Assembly: GCA_013286045.1 (NCBI GenBank)
Contig: JABDGM010000018.1
Span: forward strand, 1 to 57,403
From: Planctomycetota bacterium
GTDB lineage: Bacteria; Planctomycetota; Planctomycetia; Pirellulales; Lacipirellulaceae
Direction: 5' to 3'
Length of the DNA stretch: 57,403 nt
Under the pieces are notes generated by a model, which was given only the letters and a program-made list of their open reading frames with translations, did no database searches and was not told where the DNA came from. Positions 1 through 9,285 of the stretch are shown here, in pieces (position 1 is the stretch's first letter; each line of letters starts with the position of its first letter). Position numbers and translations under genes: made by a program.

Positions 1-843
1 ATTGCGTCGGCGCCGGTAGCGGTGGCGGCGCTGGGGGCGACGGCAATCATCATCGCGGGCGGGATCGACCTCTCGGTTGGCACGGCGATTTCACTGTGCG
101 CGACGGTGATGGCTTGGGTGCTCAAGCATGATGGGGCGATTGAATGGGCGCTCGCCAGCTGCGTGGTCACGGGGTGCGTTGTCGGACTTGTGAATGGGCT
201 GTTGATCAGTGCGTTGAAAGTAGCGCCGTTTGTGATCACACTCGGTACGATGACGATTTGTTTGGGTGTGGCGAAGCTTGTCGCCGATGAAACGACGGTG
301 CGGCCGGCGCTCAATGCCGTGCCAGATTGGATGGATGGGTTGGCGACGCCTACGCCGGACCCGCCTTGGCTGATGGTGGCGCCGGGCGTTTGGCTGCTTT
401 TGCTGATGGCGTTTGTACTGAGTCTTGTGCTGCGCTACACCGTCTTCGGGCGGCATCTGTTCGCGATCGGGTCGAATGAGCGGACGGCGCGCTTGTGCGG
501 TCTGAATGTGCCGGCGCTCAAGATTGCCGTGTATTCAATGGGCGGATTGTTCGCGGGCTTCGCGGGCGTATACCAGTTTGCAAAATTGAAAGTTGGCAAC
601 CCGATTTCTGGGCTGGGGATGGAGCTGAAAGTTATCGCGGCGGTCGTGATTGGCGGCGCGAGCCTGAACGGCGGGCGCGGGACGATCCTGGGGACGCTGG
701 CGGGTGCGCTTTTGATGCAGACGATCGCCAGCGGTTGCACGCAGCTGGGATTGCGCAATCCGACGCAGGACATCATCCTGGGCGTGATCATCGTGACCGC
801 GGTCACGGTGGATCAGCTTCGGCAGAAGCGAACGGCGGATTGA
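1..843 (+). CDS. Sugar ABC transporter permease, RbsC-type (5' end outside window)
   Basis: Inner-membrane permease of a ribose/xylose-type ABC importer (BPD_transp_2 family). The reading frame is open from base 1 (Ile-Ala-Ser-Ala), so the true start lies upstream; a GTG at 22 is only an internal candidate. Visible family marks are the [11 protein letters not shown] segment near the N-terminus, several hydrophobic helices, the loop around [18 protein letters not shown], and the C-terminal segment [22 protein letters not shown]. The ATPase and binding protein would be expected upstream. The substrate cannot be read from the permease; a pentose or hexose is likely given the xylan locus downstream. 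The family call is firm, the substrate is not. Confidence 0.9.
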   Translation: MASAPVAVAALGATAIIIAGGIDLSVGTAISLCATVMAWVLKHDGAIEWALASCVVTGCVVGLVNGLLISALKVAPFVITLGTMTICLGVAKLVADETTVRPALNAVPDWMDGLATPTPDPPWLMVAPGVWLLLLMAFVLSLVLRYTVFGRHLFAIGSNERTARLCGLNVPALKIAVYSMGGLFAGFAGVYQFAKLKVGNPISGLGMELKVIAAVVIGGASLNGGRGTILGTLAGALLMQTIASGCTQLGLRNPTQDIILGVIIVTAVTVDQLRQKRTAD

Positions 844-857
844 CGACCAAGCGACGG

Positions 858-1403
858 TTAGCTTGTCATGGCTGCGGCCGATGGTGCGTCGAGCGCGGTG
901 CTGCAGCGCCAGTGTCGCCATAGGACGAATGCTGTGCACAGGGCACCGAGCGTGTAAGCGATCGCTGCGGCGACAACGTACGCCTCGTGCGCTTTTTTAT
1001 CCAGCTGCTGCAGTGTTAGCGACGTGGTGATGGCGAAGAAAATCAAAAACAACACGCTGAAGCCGAGGACGAAGTAATGATCGACTTCGCGTAGTGCAGG
1101 TTTGCTTTCGAGCCAGTGTTCCCAGCCGACCATGTTTTCGACGCGGGGTTCGATGGTTTCGCGGACGTAGCGGCCGGCGCGGGCGATGTTGTTTTGCTCC
1201 GAGACGAAGGAGAGCATGAGGCCGAGGAGAAGGAATGGAATGGCGGCATTGGCGAAGGCGGAAGAATGTTCGGCGGCCAGGTAACCGGCAGAGGCGACTA
1301 GAAACATGGCGATGATCATGAGCCAGAAGATGCGGCTTTTGGCTTCGCGGATTTCGTCGCGGAGCGAGATGTATTCTTGGCGGATGTATTCGTCGGTGTT
1401 CAT
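858..1403 (-). CDS. Small four-helix membrane protein of unknown function
   Basis: A 181-residue protein (MNTDEYIRQEY...) with a charged, probably helical N-terminus of about 25 residues. Four hydrophobic segments follow: IFWLMIIAMFLVASAGYLAA, NAAIPFLLLGLMLSFVSE, YFVLGFSVLFLIFFAITTSL and AYVVAAAIAYTLGALCTAFVLW. The start at 1403 is chosen because AGGAGG sits 5-6 bases upstream; the open frame extends further 5' but without a ribosome site. I do not recognise the family. It converges with the ABC permease and diverges from the GH15 gene. It is probably an inner-membrane protein; no function is assigned. Confidence 0.75.
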   Translation of the reverse strand: MNTDEYIRQEYISLRDEIREAKSRIFWLMIIAMFLVASAGYLAAEHSSAFANAAIPFLLLGLMLSFVSEQNNIARAGRYVRETIEPRVENMVGWEHWLESKPALREVDHYFVLGFSVLFLIFFAITTSLTLQQLDKKAHEAYVVAAAIAYTLGALCTAFVLWRHWRCSTALDAPSAAAMTS

Positions 1404-1610
1404 GGCAAAGTCCTCCTGGATTGAAAGGGGCCGGGTAAACCGAGGGGCGAAGTGCGGTCGCAAGGGTGAATATACACCTGGGCTGGCTTTGCGTCGCAGA
1501 CCGCAAGTGGTTTTTAAGATTTTTGGATGCGCTTTGCGGGGTTGGCGCTGAGTTTGCTGGTAAGTCGTTTGATGCGATTCGGCGGTCATTAGCCAAGATA
1601 GAAAACTACG
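1404..1610. promoter_or_regulatory. Divergent intergenic region, with a CCGCAA/TTGCGG pair
   Basis: This region separates the small membrane protein (leftward) from the GH15 gene (rightward), so it should hold both promoters. CCGCAA at 1501-1506 and TTGCGG at 1534-1539 flank a T-rich stretch. That resembles, more weakly, the operator-like sites of the xylan locus. In GC-rich sequence the match may be chance. No clear -35/-10 pair was identified. Confidence 0.3.
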
Positions 1611-3425
1611 ATGCCTTTACCAATTGAACAGTACGGAATGATCGGGGATTGTCACACGGCGGCGTTGGTCGGCAGCGACGGGTCGATCGACTGGCTGTGC
1701 ATTCCGATGTTTGATTCGCCGGCTTGTTTCGCGGCGCTGTTGGGGAATTCCAAGAACGGGCGGTGGTTGTTGGCGCCGGCCGACCCACCGAAGAAGGTTA
1801 CGCGGCGGTATCGGGGCGACTCGCTGATCTTGGAGACGGAATATGAAACAGAGACGGGGGCGGTGACGGTCATCGATTGTATGCCGCCGCGAACGCGCGA
1901 GCCGGATTTGGTGCGAATGGTTGTCGGAACGCGCGGGTCGGTGAAGATGCGGATGGAGTTGGTGATTCGGTTCGATTACGGCTGGGTCGTGCCGTGGGTG
2001 CAGCAGACGAAGGATGGGATTCGAGCGACCGCGGGGCCGGATACGTTGGTGCTGAGCACTCCGGTCGAGCTTCGCGGCGAGGAATTGACGACGGTGGCCG
2101 ACTTCACGGTTTCGGCCGGCGAACGGGTTCCGTTTACGTTGTTGTGGCACGCATCGCACGAGTCGACGCCGGCAATTCCGGATGCAGAAGAGGCAATTCG
2201 AACGACAGAGGCTTGGTGGAAAGAGTGGTCGAGTCAGTGCAAGTACGATGGGCAGTGGCGAGATGCGGTGATGCGGTCGCTGGTCGTGCTCAAGGGACTG
2301 ACATTCGCACCGACGGGTGGAATTGTCGCGGCGCCAACGATGTCGTTGCCCGAAAAGATTGGCGGCGGGAAGAATTGGGATTATCGGTTCTGTTGGCTTC
2401 GCGATGCGACGTTTACGGTGTACGCGCTCCTCAATGCGGGCTATCAACTTGAAGCCAAGGAGTTTCGCGATTGGTTGGTGCGGGCCGTGGCGGGGCTGCC
2501 GGGGGAATTGCAGATTGCGTACAACATTCTCGGCGTGCGCCGGCTGACGGAGTTGGAGCTCGATTGGCTGAGTGGATATGAGAATTCAAAGCCGGTACGT
2601 GTGGGCAATGCGGCTTGGAACCAGTTTCAACTCGATGTGTATGGTGAAGTGCTGGACATGATGTACCTTTCGCGGCGTCGCGGATTGCCGGAAAGTGGTG
2701 AGGTGTGGGCCGTCGAGAAGGCGATCCTCAAGTTTTTGGAAGATGCTTGGCAGCGGCCGGATGATGGGATTTGGGAGACGCGCGGACCGCGCGTGCCGAT
2801 TACGCATTCGCGGGTGATGGCTTGGGTGGCGTTCGACCGCGCGCTGAAAGCGGTTGAACATTTCGGTTGCGACGGCCCGGCGGAGAAGTGGCGAGCGATA
2901 CGGGATCGCATTCATGCGGAGGTGTGCGAACAGGGATTCAATACGCAGCTCAATTCATTTGTGCAGACGTATGGTTCGGATCAGCTTGATGGCAGTTTGC
3001 TGATGATTCCGCTAGTTGGCTTTCTTGAAAAAGATGACCCTCGGCTGGCAGGAACGGTCGACGCGATTCAAGAGCGCATGATGTACAAGGGTTTTGTGTA
3101 TCGGCATCCATCGCCGTCGGGTGAAGAAGGACTCGCAGAGAAAGAGGGATCGTTCCTGGCGTGTTCTTTTTGGATGGTTGACTGCCTGGAGCTGCTGGGG
3201 CGGCACGACGAGGCGGTTAAGTTGTTCGAGCGGTTACTAAGCGTGCGAAATGATTTGGGGTTGTTAGCAGAACAGTATGATCCGTTGGCGCGAAGGCAGC
3301 TGGGGAATTTTCCGCAGGCGTTCTCGCACATTGGCGTGGTAAACTCGGCGCGCAATCTTTCCATGGAGCATGGCCCGGCAAAGGATCGGCACCAGAGCTC
3401 GGGTGCGGCGAAAGAAAAAGATTGA
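1611..3425 (+). CDS. GH15 family glycoside hydrolase (glucoamylase/trehalase-like)
   Basis: A 604-residue inverting glycosidase of family GH15, which hydrolyses terminal alpha-glucosidic bonds (glucoamylase, glucodextranase or trehalase activities are known). The N-terminus MPLPIEQYGMIGDCHTAALV is the usual start of the bacterial cytoplasmic subgroup and has no signal peptide. An N-terminal beta domain (about 1-210) precedes an (alpha/alpha)6 barrel. Motif NWDYRFCWLRDATF lies at about 255-268. The likely general acid is E389 in DDGIWETRGPR and the likely base is E554 in LLAEQYDP. Length fits the family. It may process storage glycan or trehalose. The exact substrate cannot be told from sequence. 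Confidence 0.9.
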   Translation: MPLPIEQYGMIGDCHTAALVGSDGSIDWLCIPMFDSPACFAALLGNSKNGRWLLAPADPPKKVTRRYRGDSLILETEYETETGAVTVIDCMPPRTREPDLVRMVVGTRGSVKMRMELVIRFDYGWVVPWVQQTKDGIRATAGPDTLVLSTPVELRGEELTTVADFTVSAGERVPFTLLWHASHESTPAIPDAEEAIRTTEAWWKEWSSQCKYDGQWRDAVMRSLVVLKGLTFAPTGGIVAAPTMSLPEKIGGGKNWDYRFCWLRDATFTVYALLNAGYQLEAKEFRDWLVRAVAGLPGELQIAYNILGVRRLTELELDWLSGYENSKPVRVGNAAWNQFQLDVYGEVLDMMYLSRRRGLPESGEVWAVEKAILKFLEDAWQRPDDGIWETRGPRVPITHSRVMAWVAFDRALKAVEHFGCDGPAEKWRAIRDRIHAEVCEQGFNTQLNSFVQTYGSDQLDGSLLMIPLVGFLEKDDPRLAGTVDAIQERMMYKGFVYRHPSPSGEEGLAEKEGSFLACSFWMVDCLELLGRHDEAVKLFERLLSVRNDLGLLAEQYDPLARRQLGNFPQAFSHIGVVNSARNLSMEHGPAKDRHQSSGAAKEKD

Positions 3426-3447
3426 GCGAAGTTGGGCCGCTGAGAGG

Positions 3448-4752
3448 TCAAACTTCGGCCAGTGGCTCGGTGGCATCGCCGAATTTGTCCGTGTGGACGT
3501 TCATCTTGTCCAGCATAGAAAGATAGAGGCGGCACATTTGGCGGTTGGGCTTATCGAGGTAGTCCAGCACGCGGCCGGTTTTGATTTTGCCGCCGCCACC
3601 GCCGAGCATGATGACCGGAAGCTGCGTCGCGTCGTGTCCGCCGTTGAGCATGCTCGAGCAGAAGAGCAGCATCGAGTTGTCGAGGGCGGTGCGTTCGCCC
3701 TCTTGGATGCTGTTCAGCTTGCCGGCGATGTAGGCCAGCTGCTCGACGAAGAATTGATTCACCTTAAGCCAATCGGCGGTATCGGAGTGCGACAGCAGGT
3801 GGTGGATCATGTAGTCGACGCCGAGGTGCGGGAACCGCAGCGACGAGTGATCGTTGTTGAGCTTGAGCGTGGTGATGCGAGTCGTATCGGTTTGGAATCC
3901 GAGGACGAGGATGTCGCACATGAGCCGCATGTGATCGGCGATGTTTTGGGGGATGCCTTCGGGTGGGCGAGGGATGTTCGGTTTATCCAAGGAAGGTCGC
4001 CAGCCTTGCACTTCGCCTTGTTTGCCGGCCTGGGTAATGCGGAGCTCGACGTCGCGCACTGAATCTAAGTACTCGTCGAGTTTGTGTTGATCGGTGGCGC
4101 TGATTTGGCGGCGGACGTCGCTGGCGTCGCTGAGGACGGCATCGAGAACGCTGGTGTCGCCGCGTTGCGCTTCGTCCTTGAACAGGCGATCGAACGCCAG
4201 GGCGGGGTACAGTTCCAAGGGCGTCGGCGTTGAAGGGGACGACCAGGAGATGTGCGAGCTGTAGAGCATCGAATAGTTTTTGTGGATTGCGGGATTCGAT
4301 GTTTCGCAGCCCAGGACGAGGCTCGGCACTTTGGTGGATCGGCCGTAGGTTTGCGCGAGCAGTTGGTCGACGCTGGTGCCGGAGTGGATTTCGCCTCCGG
4401 AGGCGAGCGGCGCCCCGGAGAGCAAGTTGCCGGTTTGGGAGCTATGGATGTTGCCTTTGAGCGCTTCGGCGTTGAACAGGCCACGGATGAAGAGCATCTT
4501 TTCGCGGTAGCTCGTGAGCGGCGCGAGGACTTTGCCGAGTTCCATCGCGCTCCCTTCGCCCTTGGCCCACCACTCTTTGCTGTGGAAGCCGTTGCCGGCG
4601 AATAAGACTGCGAGCCGGACGGGCGCTTCGCTGGCGACTTGCGAACCGCGGGCCGCATCGCCCCAGACATTGAGCGATTCCATCCAGGGCAGGGCCATGG
4701 TGACGCCAAGTCCGCGGAGCATCGTGCGGCGAGAGAATTTGTGTTGGGGCAT
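3448..4752 (-). CDS. DUF1552 domain protein, Tat-type signal
   Basis: A 434-residue planctomycete/verrucomicrobial protein with an N-terminal Tat-like sequence (FSRRTMLRGLGVTMALPWMES). The body matches DUF1552: VRLAVLFAGNGFHSKEWWAKG, the segment FIRGLFNAEALKGNIHSSQTGNLLSG, and the C-terminal LLFCSSMLNGGHDATQLPVIMLGGGGG. The family is thought to be exported; its activity is unknown. It lies 24 bases downstream of the PSD-type cytochrome, the usual partner in this phylum, and both are probably one operon read leftward. It converges with GH15. Confidence 0.92.
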   Translation of the reverse strand: MPQHKFSRRTMLRGLGVTMALPWMESLNVWGDAARGSQVASEAPVRLAVLFAGNGFHSKEWWAKGEGSAMELGKVLAPLTSYREKMLFIRGLFNAEALKGNIHSSQTGNLLSGAPLASGGEIHSGTSVDQLLAQTYGRSTKVPSLVLGCETSNPAIHKNYSMLYSSHISWSSPSTPTPLELYPALAFDRLFKDEAQRGDTSVLDAVLSDASDVRRQISATDQHKLDEYLDSVRDVELRITQAGKQGEVQGWRPSLDKPNIPRPPEGIPQNIADHMRLMCDILVLGFQTDTTRITTLKLNNDHSSLRFPHLGVDYMIHHLLSHSDTADWLKVNQFFVEQLAYIAGKLNSIQEGERTALDNSMLLFCSSMLNGGHDATQLPVIMLGGGGGKIKTGRVLDYLDKPNRQMCRLYLSMLDKMNVHTDKFGDATEPLAEV

Positions 4753-4776
4753 GGGTTAGTCGTTAGTTGGAAATAG

Positions 4777-7700
4777 TTAGTCGTCGAAGGCGTTGTCTGC
4801 GCCGCGGATCTCGCGGAATTGGGGGCTGCGGACGATCGTCTCGATGGCCACGTTGACTTTGTAATCGTTGGCGGCGAGGGCGGTTTGAATTTCGGTGAGG
4901 AGTGGCTCATCGGAGAGTTGCACGGAGCGGCCGAGAGCGTAGCCTAGCAATTTTCGGCAGAATTGTCGCATGAAGGCGTCGCGGCGTTTTGTGAGTAGGT
5001 AATTGCGAAGGCCGTCGAGGCCGTCGAATTCGGCGCCGTCCATTGCTTTGACGCGAGTGTCGATGGGCCGGTCGCCGAGGTCTTTTTCGCGGTGTCCGCC
5101 GATGGCATCGAACGCTTCGAGGGCGAAGCCGTAAGGGTCGATGCGCTGGTGGCAGACCGTGCACTTGGGATCGCTGACGTGTTTTTCGACGAGCTGGCGG
5201 ACGGTGAGGCCTTCGGTGGCGGCTTCGTCGTCGGGCAGGGGTGGGATTCCCTTGGGCGGTTTTGGTAGGCGCTCGCCGAGGAGGACTTCGCTGATCCAGT
5301 TTCCGCGGAGGATCGGGCTGGTGCGCGAGGCACCTGATTGTTTGGCAAGCGTGGTGGATTGGGCGAGGACGCCGCCGCGCGAGAATTTTTTTACGCCGTC
5401 GACGCGCCGCCACTCGGGACCGGTTACGCCGGGGATGCCGTAGTGTTGCGCTAATGGCTCATTTAGGAATGTGTAGTCGGCGTCGAGGATATCGAGCACA
5501 GAGCCGTCGTGTTGGAAGAGGTCGGTGAGGAACTGGGTCGATTCTTCGGCCATCGAGGCGCGCAGGCTGGCGAACGTTGGGAAATGGCGATCGCTTTTTT
5601 CGTCCAGACGGTCGAAGCCATCGATTTGGAGCCAATGGCAGGCGAATTCGGTTGCGAGACGGCGGGTTTTGGCGGCCGGCAACATGCGGTGAACTTGGGC
5701 GGCGAGTACTTCGGGGTCATGCAGCTGGCCGCTGGCGGCGACTTTCTGCAGCTCTGCGTCTGGTTGCGAAGACCAGAGGAAGTAGCTCAGGCGAGTTGCG
5801 AGTTCCCAATCGGTTACTGGTTGCTGCACTGCGCCGGGGACGGGCTTTTCGATGTGATACAGAAATGCGGGAGAGACGAGGATGCGGGCGATGGTCAGGC
5901 GGATCGCCTCGTCGTGAGGAATTTCTTGTTTTCGAAGGCCGTCGTAGAGGGCATGCAGATCGCTGTTTTCGCGGTCGCTCAACGGGCGGCGATAGGCGTT
6001 TGCCGCGAAATCGATCACGGCGGCGAGTTGTTTTGGTTCGCAATCGACGAGTAGCTTTCGGAAGGCGGCGGCGCGATCGTTGATTGGCTTGCGCAGTGGC
6101 TCGAAGGCTTTCGGGTCGGCATCTTGCGTGGCGAATTGGAGAAGTTGTGCGAAGGCGTCGACGGAGGTGAGCGCGTCGCGGCTGAAGAAGTGGAGTTCGT
6201 CCCAGAGCCGATCGAGTTGCTTCTTCTGCGAATCGTCCAGCATGAGTCGCACGAGGTGGTCATCTTCGCGATAGAACAGGGTGGCTGAGATGACTTCGTC
6301 GACGGGGACGATTTTCGTGTAGCAGAGCGCGGGCGGGAACAGGTCGCGAAATTCTTTGAAGGCGGTCTCGAATCGCTGCTGCGTGGCACTGCCTTCGGTG
6401 ACGAGAACGGGCGTTGAGTTCACCACTTCTTGACTGCTACCCGACCATTGGCCCGTGCGTGGGACCATCTTTGGTTCGCCGCGGATTAAGCCGGCAGCGG
6501 GTGCTGGTTTCCCGGCGATGACGGCGACCTGTGCGGAGCCGTCTTTGCCGTGTTCGTTGTCGAGCTCCGCGGTGGTGACCAACTCGCAACCGGCGACCAA
6601 ATCGGCGGGGAGATGAATTTCGATGATGGAGGGTGCCTGTACGTACAAGTTGGCGGTATCCAGCGCGGGCGCGTTGGGGCGATGCCCGAACATGTCGGGG
6701 TCGAGCCCAACTTCTGGCGTGTTGGTTTCGGCGGCTTTGGGTCCTGCCGACTCATTCAATAAGCCGCGCAGCAGTGGGCCATGAACTGATGCCACCTGGC
6801 GATAGAGTGCGGAATTGGGCGTGTCTTTCGCCGCGGGCGGGCCGCTCGTGAGTAGCTTTTGCACTTCGAGCGCGCGAGTTTGTCGCTCGGTCGAGCCGGC
6901 GGCCGCGAGCCATTTTGATAGAGCCGATTCGGGCGGGATGACGGGCGACGTTGCGAAGGCGACATCGGGCTCGGTGTAGAAGTACCAAACGCGGGTGTCG
7001 CCGAATTGATCCGCGTGCGGATTCGCGGACTGCACGTCGCTTGAAACGTCCCCCGCAAGATTCCAGGATTGTGGCTTGTCGTCCTTATTGCTCGTGATCG
7101 CGAGGTCGATCGCGGTCAGGTCGCACGAGTGGTTGCCGTCGCGCGCACCGATCGAGATTGAAAGGATATCGCCGGTGCGGACGGCAATGTTTTCGAACGG
7201 CCCAAGCTTTATTTCGGCGGGGCCTTCGGCGACGCCGGCGGCTAATTGGTGGCGAATCGCGTCGCGCCGCAGGCTGAGCGACCAGGTGATACCGTTGCCG
7301 CACTCGGCATGGGCGGGAGTTACTGATCCCTCAATATGCACGGCACTTGTGATTGGGCTGCGCCAGCCGATGGCGGCGCGGAGAGTTGGGGAGGGATGCA
7401 CGGCCATGCTATGCGGCTTCATGTTACCGGGAATACGAACATGCTCGCTCGATGAATTCGCGACGACGAGCGGTGTATCGTTGGTGCCCCAGCCGTTAAT
7501 GAACTCGAAACCGCCGACGCTGGTTAGCTTCGCGGTGAATAGGCTATCGGGTTCGGCGGAGTGGCCGGTGCCTACGCCGAGGTAATCGAGCCATGCTTGG
7601 AGATCGCTTTGCGACAAGCCGTGGTCGCTGGCAACTTTCGCAAGGTCGGGCGATTTTTCAGAGGTCGCGATTTTATCGGCTGCATTCAAATAGGCGGCCG

Positions 7701-9024
7701 AATTGGTGAAGAGCTGAGTGCGGCGCGAATTGATTTCACGGGCAATGCGGCGGACATCGCGCAACAGCAGGTCGGGGCGACCGGGGGCGACGAGGCGCGG
7801 GGACTGCCAGACCACAAAGTCGTTTTGGTTTCCGTCGCCGGCGTCAGTCGCGACGAGTGAGATTACAACGTCTTCGCTGTTGGGCGAATCGGGGATTTTG
7901 AAGCGGATGTCTTGTTTCGTGGCGAGAGGACTAATGGGCTCCATCCAACCTTTTGGTCCGCCGGCGCGGCCGATGAGGCCGACGTTTGAAAAGGTCCACA
8001 GCGACTTTTGCCAAGCGGTGATTTCGGCGGCGAGTGCGGGCGCGTCGTCGGGTTTTGCAGCGCGCCAGCGAGCGCGGATGTCGTCGAGCAAGATCGACGG
8101 CTCAGTTCCGATGAGGCTGTTCCACAGGATGCCCAGGTATTTGGCGTTGAGGCCGTGCTCTTGAGCGACGGCAGCAATCGTTTCGCGGCCGCTTGTTAAG
8201 GCTTCGCGTTCGACCAGAGTGGCGGACAGATATTTTTCGATAGGTAGACGACCGCCCTGATTGGTGTCGAACACCACGCCTTGTAGGTTCACCTGGCTGC
8301 CGCCGCCGGAGTCGGTGAATTGGCCGTAGAAGTCGCGGATTTGTTTGAGCGTGTCGTCCGTCCAATCGCGCGAAGTGGTATGGGGCGAAAAACGGACCCC
8401 ATCTGGCAGCAGCTGCGCGTGGCTGGCGACATTTTTGGCAGCGTCCAAATATTTTGTGAGGAGCCCAGGCGACATCACCAGCGCGCCGCCCGTGTTGGTG
8501 AAACCTTCGCCGGCGGCGCCGTCGGACGGAAATTCATGCGCCGGGTCGAGCGAATCGACGCCGGTGAGATCGCGTAGCGTGTAGGTGTACTCGGCATTGC
8601 TCAAACGGCGGAGGATGACTTTGCCGGGATCGCCGGCGTGGGCTTTCGCTTCGAGCTTGAGGTAGCCGGCGACCCAGTTTTTAAGTTGAGTGCGCTCGGC
8701 TTCGGTTGGTTGCTCGGCGTCTTGGGGGGGCATCAGCCCGTTGCCCAGCATCTCTTCGGCCTTTTGCCAGGCGCGCGGTTGCTTCGTGGCCGCGGTCCAA
8801 TCTTTCATTTCGGCGAAGTTGATATCGCCTTCGGTCGTACCGGCGCCGCCGTGGCAGTCATAGCAGTAGCGTTCGAGGAGTGGACGGATGTCGGATTGGT
8901 AGGCGCTCCCGAGCGCGGTTGCATTCGGTTCTTCAGCGGCTGCGGTCGTGGAAACTACGACAAGGACGACGACGGCACTTTGCAGAAGCGTTGCGGCCCG
9001 CATTCGACAGAATCCGATGCTCAT
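4777..9024 (-). CDS. PSD-type cytochrome c-like protein (DUF1587-DUF1595-DUF1592-DUF1588-DUF1585)
   Basis: A 1415-residue exported protein. A signal-like hydrophobic stretch (about 9-30) is followed by a haem c motif CYDCH at 54-58. A DUF1587-like block (VILRRLSNAEYTYTLRDLTG) lies near 136-157. A long middle region (about 200-950) includes a beta-rich stretch with SLSLRRDAIRH. The C-terminal PSD domains follow: DUF1595 (VIDFAANAYRRPLSDREN), DUF1592 (WELATRLSYFLWSSQPDAEL), DUF1588 containing a second CTVCH motif at about 1288-1292 (DPKCTVCHQRIDPYGFALEAFD), and DUF1585 (FCRKLLGYALGRSVQLSDEPLL). Typical family members are shorter, so the middle region is an expansion. ATG 9024 is used; Met8 is an alternative start. 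The biochemical role of the family is not established. Confidence 0.9.
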   Translation of the reverse strand: MSIGFCRMRAATLLQSAVVVLVVVSTTAAAEEPNATALGSAYQSDIRPLLERYCYDCHGGAGTTEGDINFAEMKDWTAATKQPRAWQKAEEMLGNGLMPPQDAEQPTEAERTQLKNWVAGYLKLEAKAHAGDPGKVILRRLSNAEYTYTLRDLTGVDSLDPAHEFPSDGAAGEGFTNTGGALVMSPGLLTKYLDAAKNVASHAQLLPDGVRFSPHTTSRDWTDDTLKQIRDFYGQFTDSGGGSQVNLQGVVFDTNQGGRLPIEKYLSATLVEREALTSGRETIAAVAQEHGLNAKYLGILWNSLIGTEPSILLDDIRARWRAAKPDDAPALAAEITAWQKSLWTFSNVGLIGRAGGPKGWMEPISPLATKQDIRFKIPDSPNSEDVVISLVATDAGDGNQNDFVVWQSPRLVAPGRPDLLLRDVRRIAREINSRRTQLFTNSAAYLNAADKIATSEKSPDLAKVASDHGLSQSDLQAWLDYLGVGTGHSAEPDSLFTAKLTSVGGFEFINGWGTNDTPLVVANSSSEHVRIPGNMKPHSMAVHPSPTLRAAIGWRSPITSAVHIEGSVTPAHAECGNGITWSLSLRRDAIRHQLAAGVAEGPAEIKLGPFENIAVRTGDILSISIGARDGNHSCDLTAIDLAITSNKDDKPQSWNLAGDVSSDVQSANPHADQFGDTRVWYFYTEPDVAFATSPVIPPESALSKWLAAAGSTERQTRALEVQKLLTSGPPAAKDTPNSALYRQVASVHGPLLRGLLNESAGPKAAETNTPEVGLDPDMFGHRPNAPALDTANLYVQAPSIIEIHLPADLVAGCELVTTAELDNEHGKDGSAQVAVIAGKPAPAAGLIRGEPKMVPRTGQWSGSSQEVVNSTPVLVTEGSATQQRFETAFKEFRDLFPPALCYTKIVPVDEVISATLFYREDDHLVRLMLDDSQKKQLDRLWDELHFFSRDALTSVDAFAQLLQFATQDADPKAFEPLRKPINDRAAAFRKLLVDCEPKQLAAVIDFAANAYRRPLSDRENSDLHALYDGLRKQEIPHDEAIRLTIARILVSPAFLYHIEKPVPGAVQQPVTDWELATRLSYFLWSSQPDAELQKVAASGQLHDPEVLAAQVHRMLPAAKTRRLATEFACHWLQIDGFDRLDEKSDRHFPTFASLRASMAEESTQFLTDLFQHDGSVLDILDADYTFLNEPLAQHYGIPGVTGPEWRRVDGVKKFSRGGVLAQSTTLAKQSGASRTSPILRGNWISEVLLGERLPKPPKGIPPLPDDEAATEGLTVRQLVEKHVSDPKCTVCHQRIDPYGFALEAFDAIGGHREKDLGDRPIDTRVKAMDGAEFDGLDGLRNYLLTKRRDAFMRQFCRKLLGYALGRSVQLSDEPLLTEIQTALAANDYKVNVAIETIVRSPQFREIRGADNAFDD

Positions 9025-9285
9025 GGCGGTGACGCGCCGTTCGTCAAGGTGGGAGGGCCGTGGTGCCAGTCGATATTCGGCAGGCGCCGGCCCTGATGGC
9101 GGCCGAGCGATTTTGGGAGGTTAACTCGCGGAAGCGCTCGACGCGGCTGGGGAGTTCATTTTAATGTGCTGCCCGCATCGTGCGATGGGAATTTCTTGCG
9201 AAATGGTTGCGAAAGTCGAGCGTGAACTTTCGCAAAGTACGAGCAAGCATGTCGCCGGGAGCCCCGCAGTCCTCATGCGAGAGCG
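9025..9285. promoter_or_regulatory. Intergenic region with clustered TTGCGAAA repeats (possible operator 9196-9235)
   Basis: It lies upstream of the leftward PSD/DUF1552 pair and downstream of the esterase gene. TTGCGAAA occurs at 9196-9203 and again at 9207-9214, as direct repeats 11 bases apart. TTGCGAAAG at 9207-9215 is also a perfect inverted partner of CTTTCGCAA at 9227-9235. The TTGCGA half-site is the one seen in operator-like sites across the xylan locus, so this may be a regulator site for the operon starting at 9024. No gene is seen here. Confidence 0.45.

Noticed and set aside
3370..4062. Long plus-strand frame of 230 codons
   Set aside because: It lies antisense to the well-supported DUF1552 gene and shows no signal, motif or ribosome site; long antisense frames are common in GC-rich DNA.
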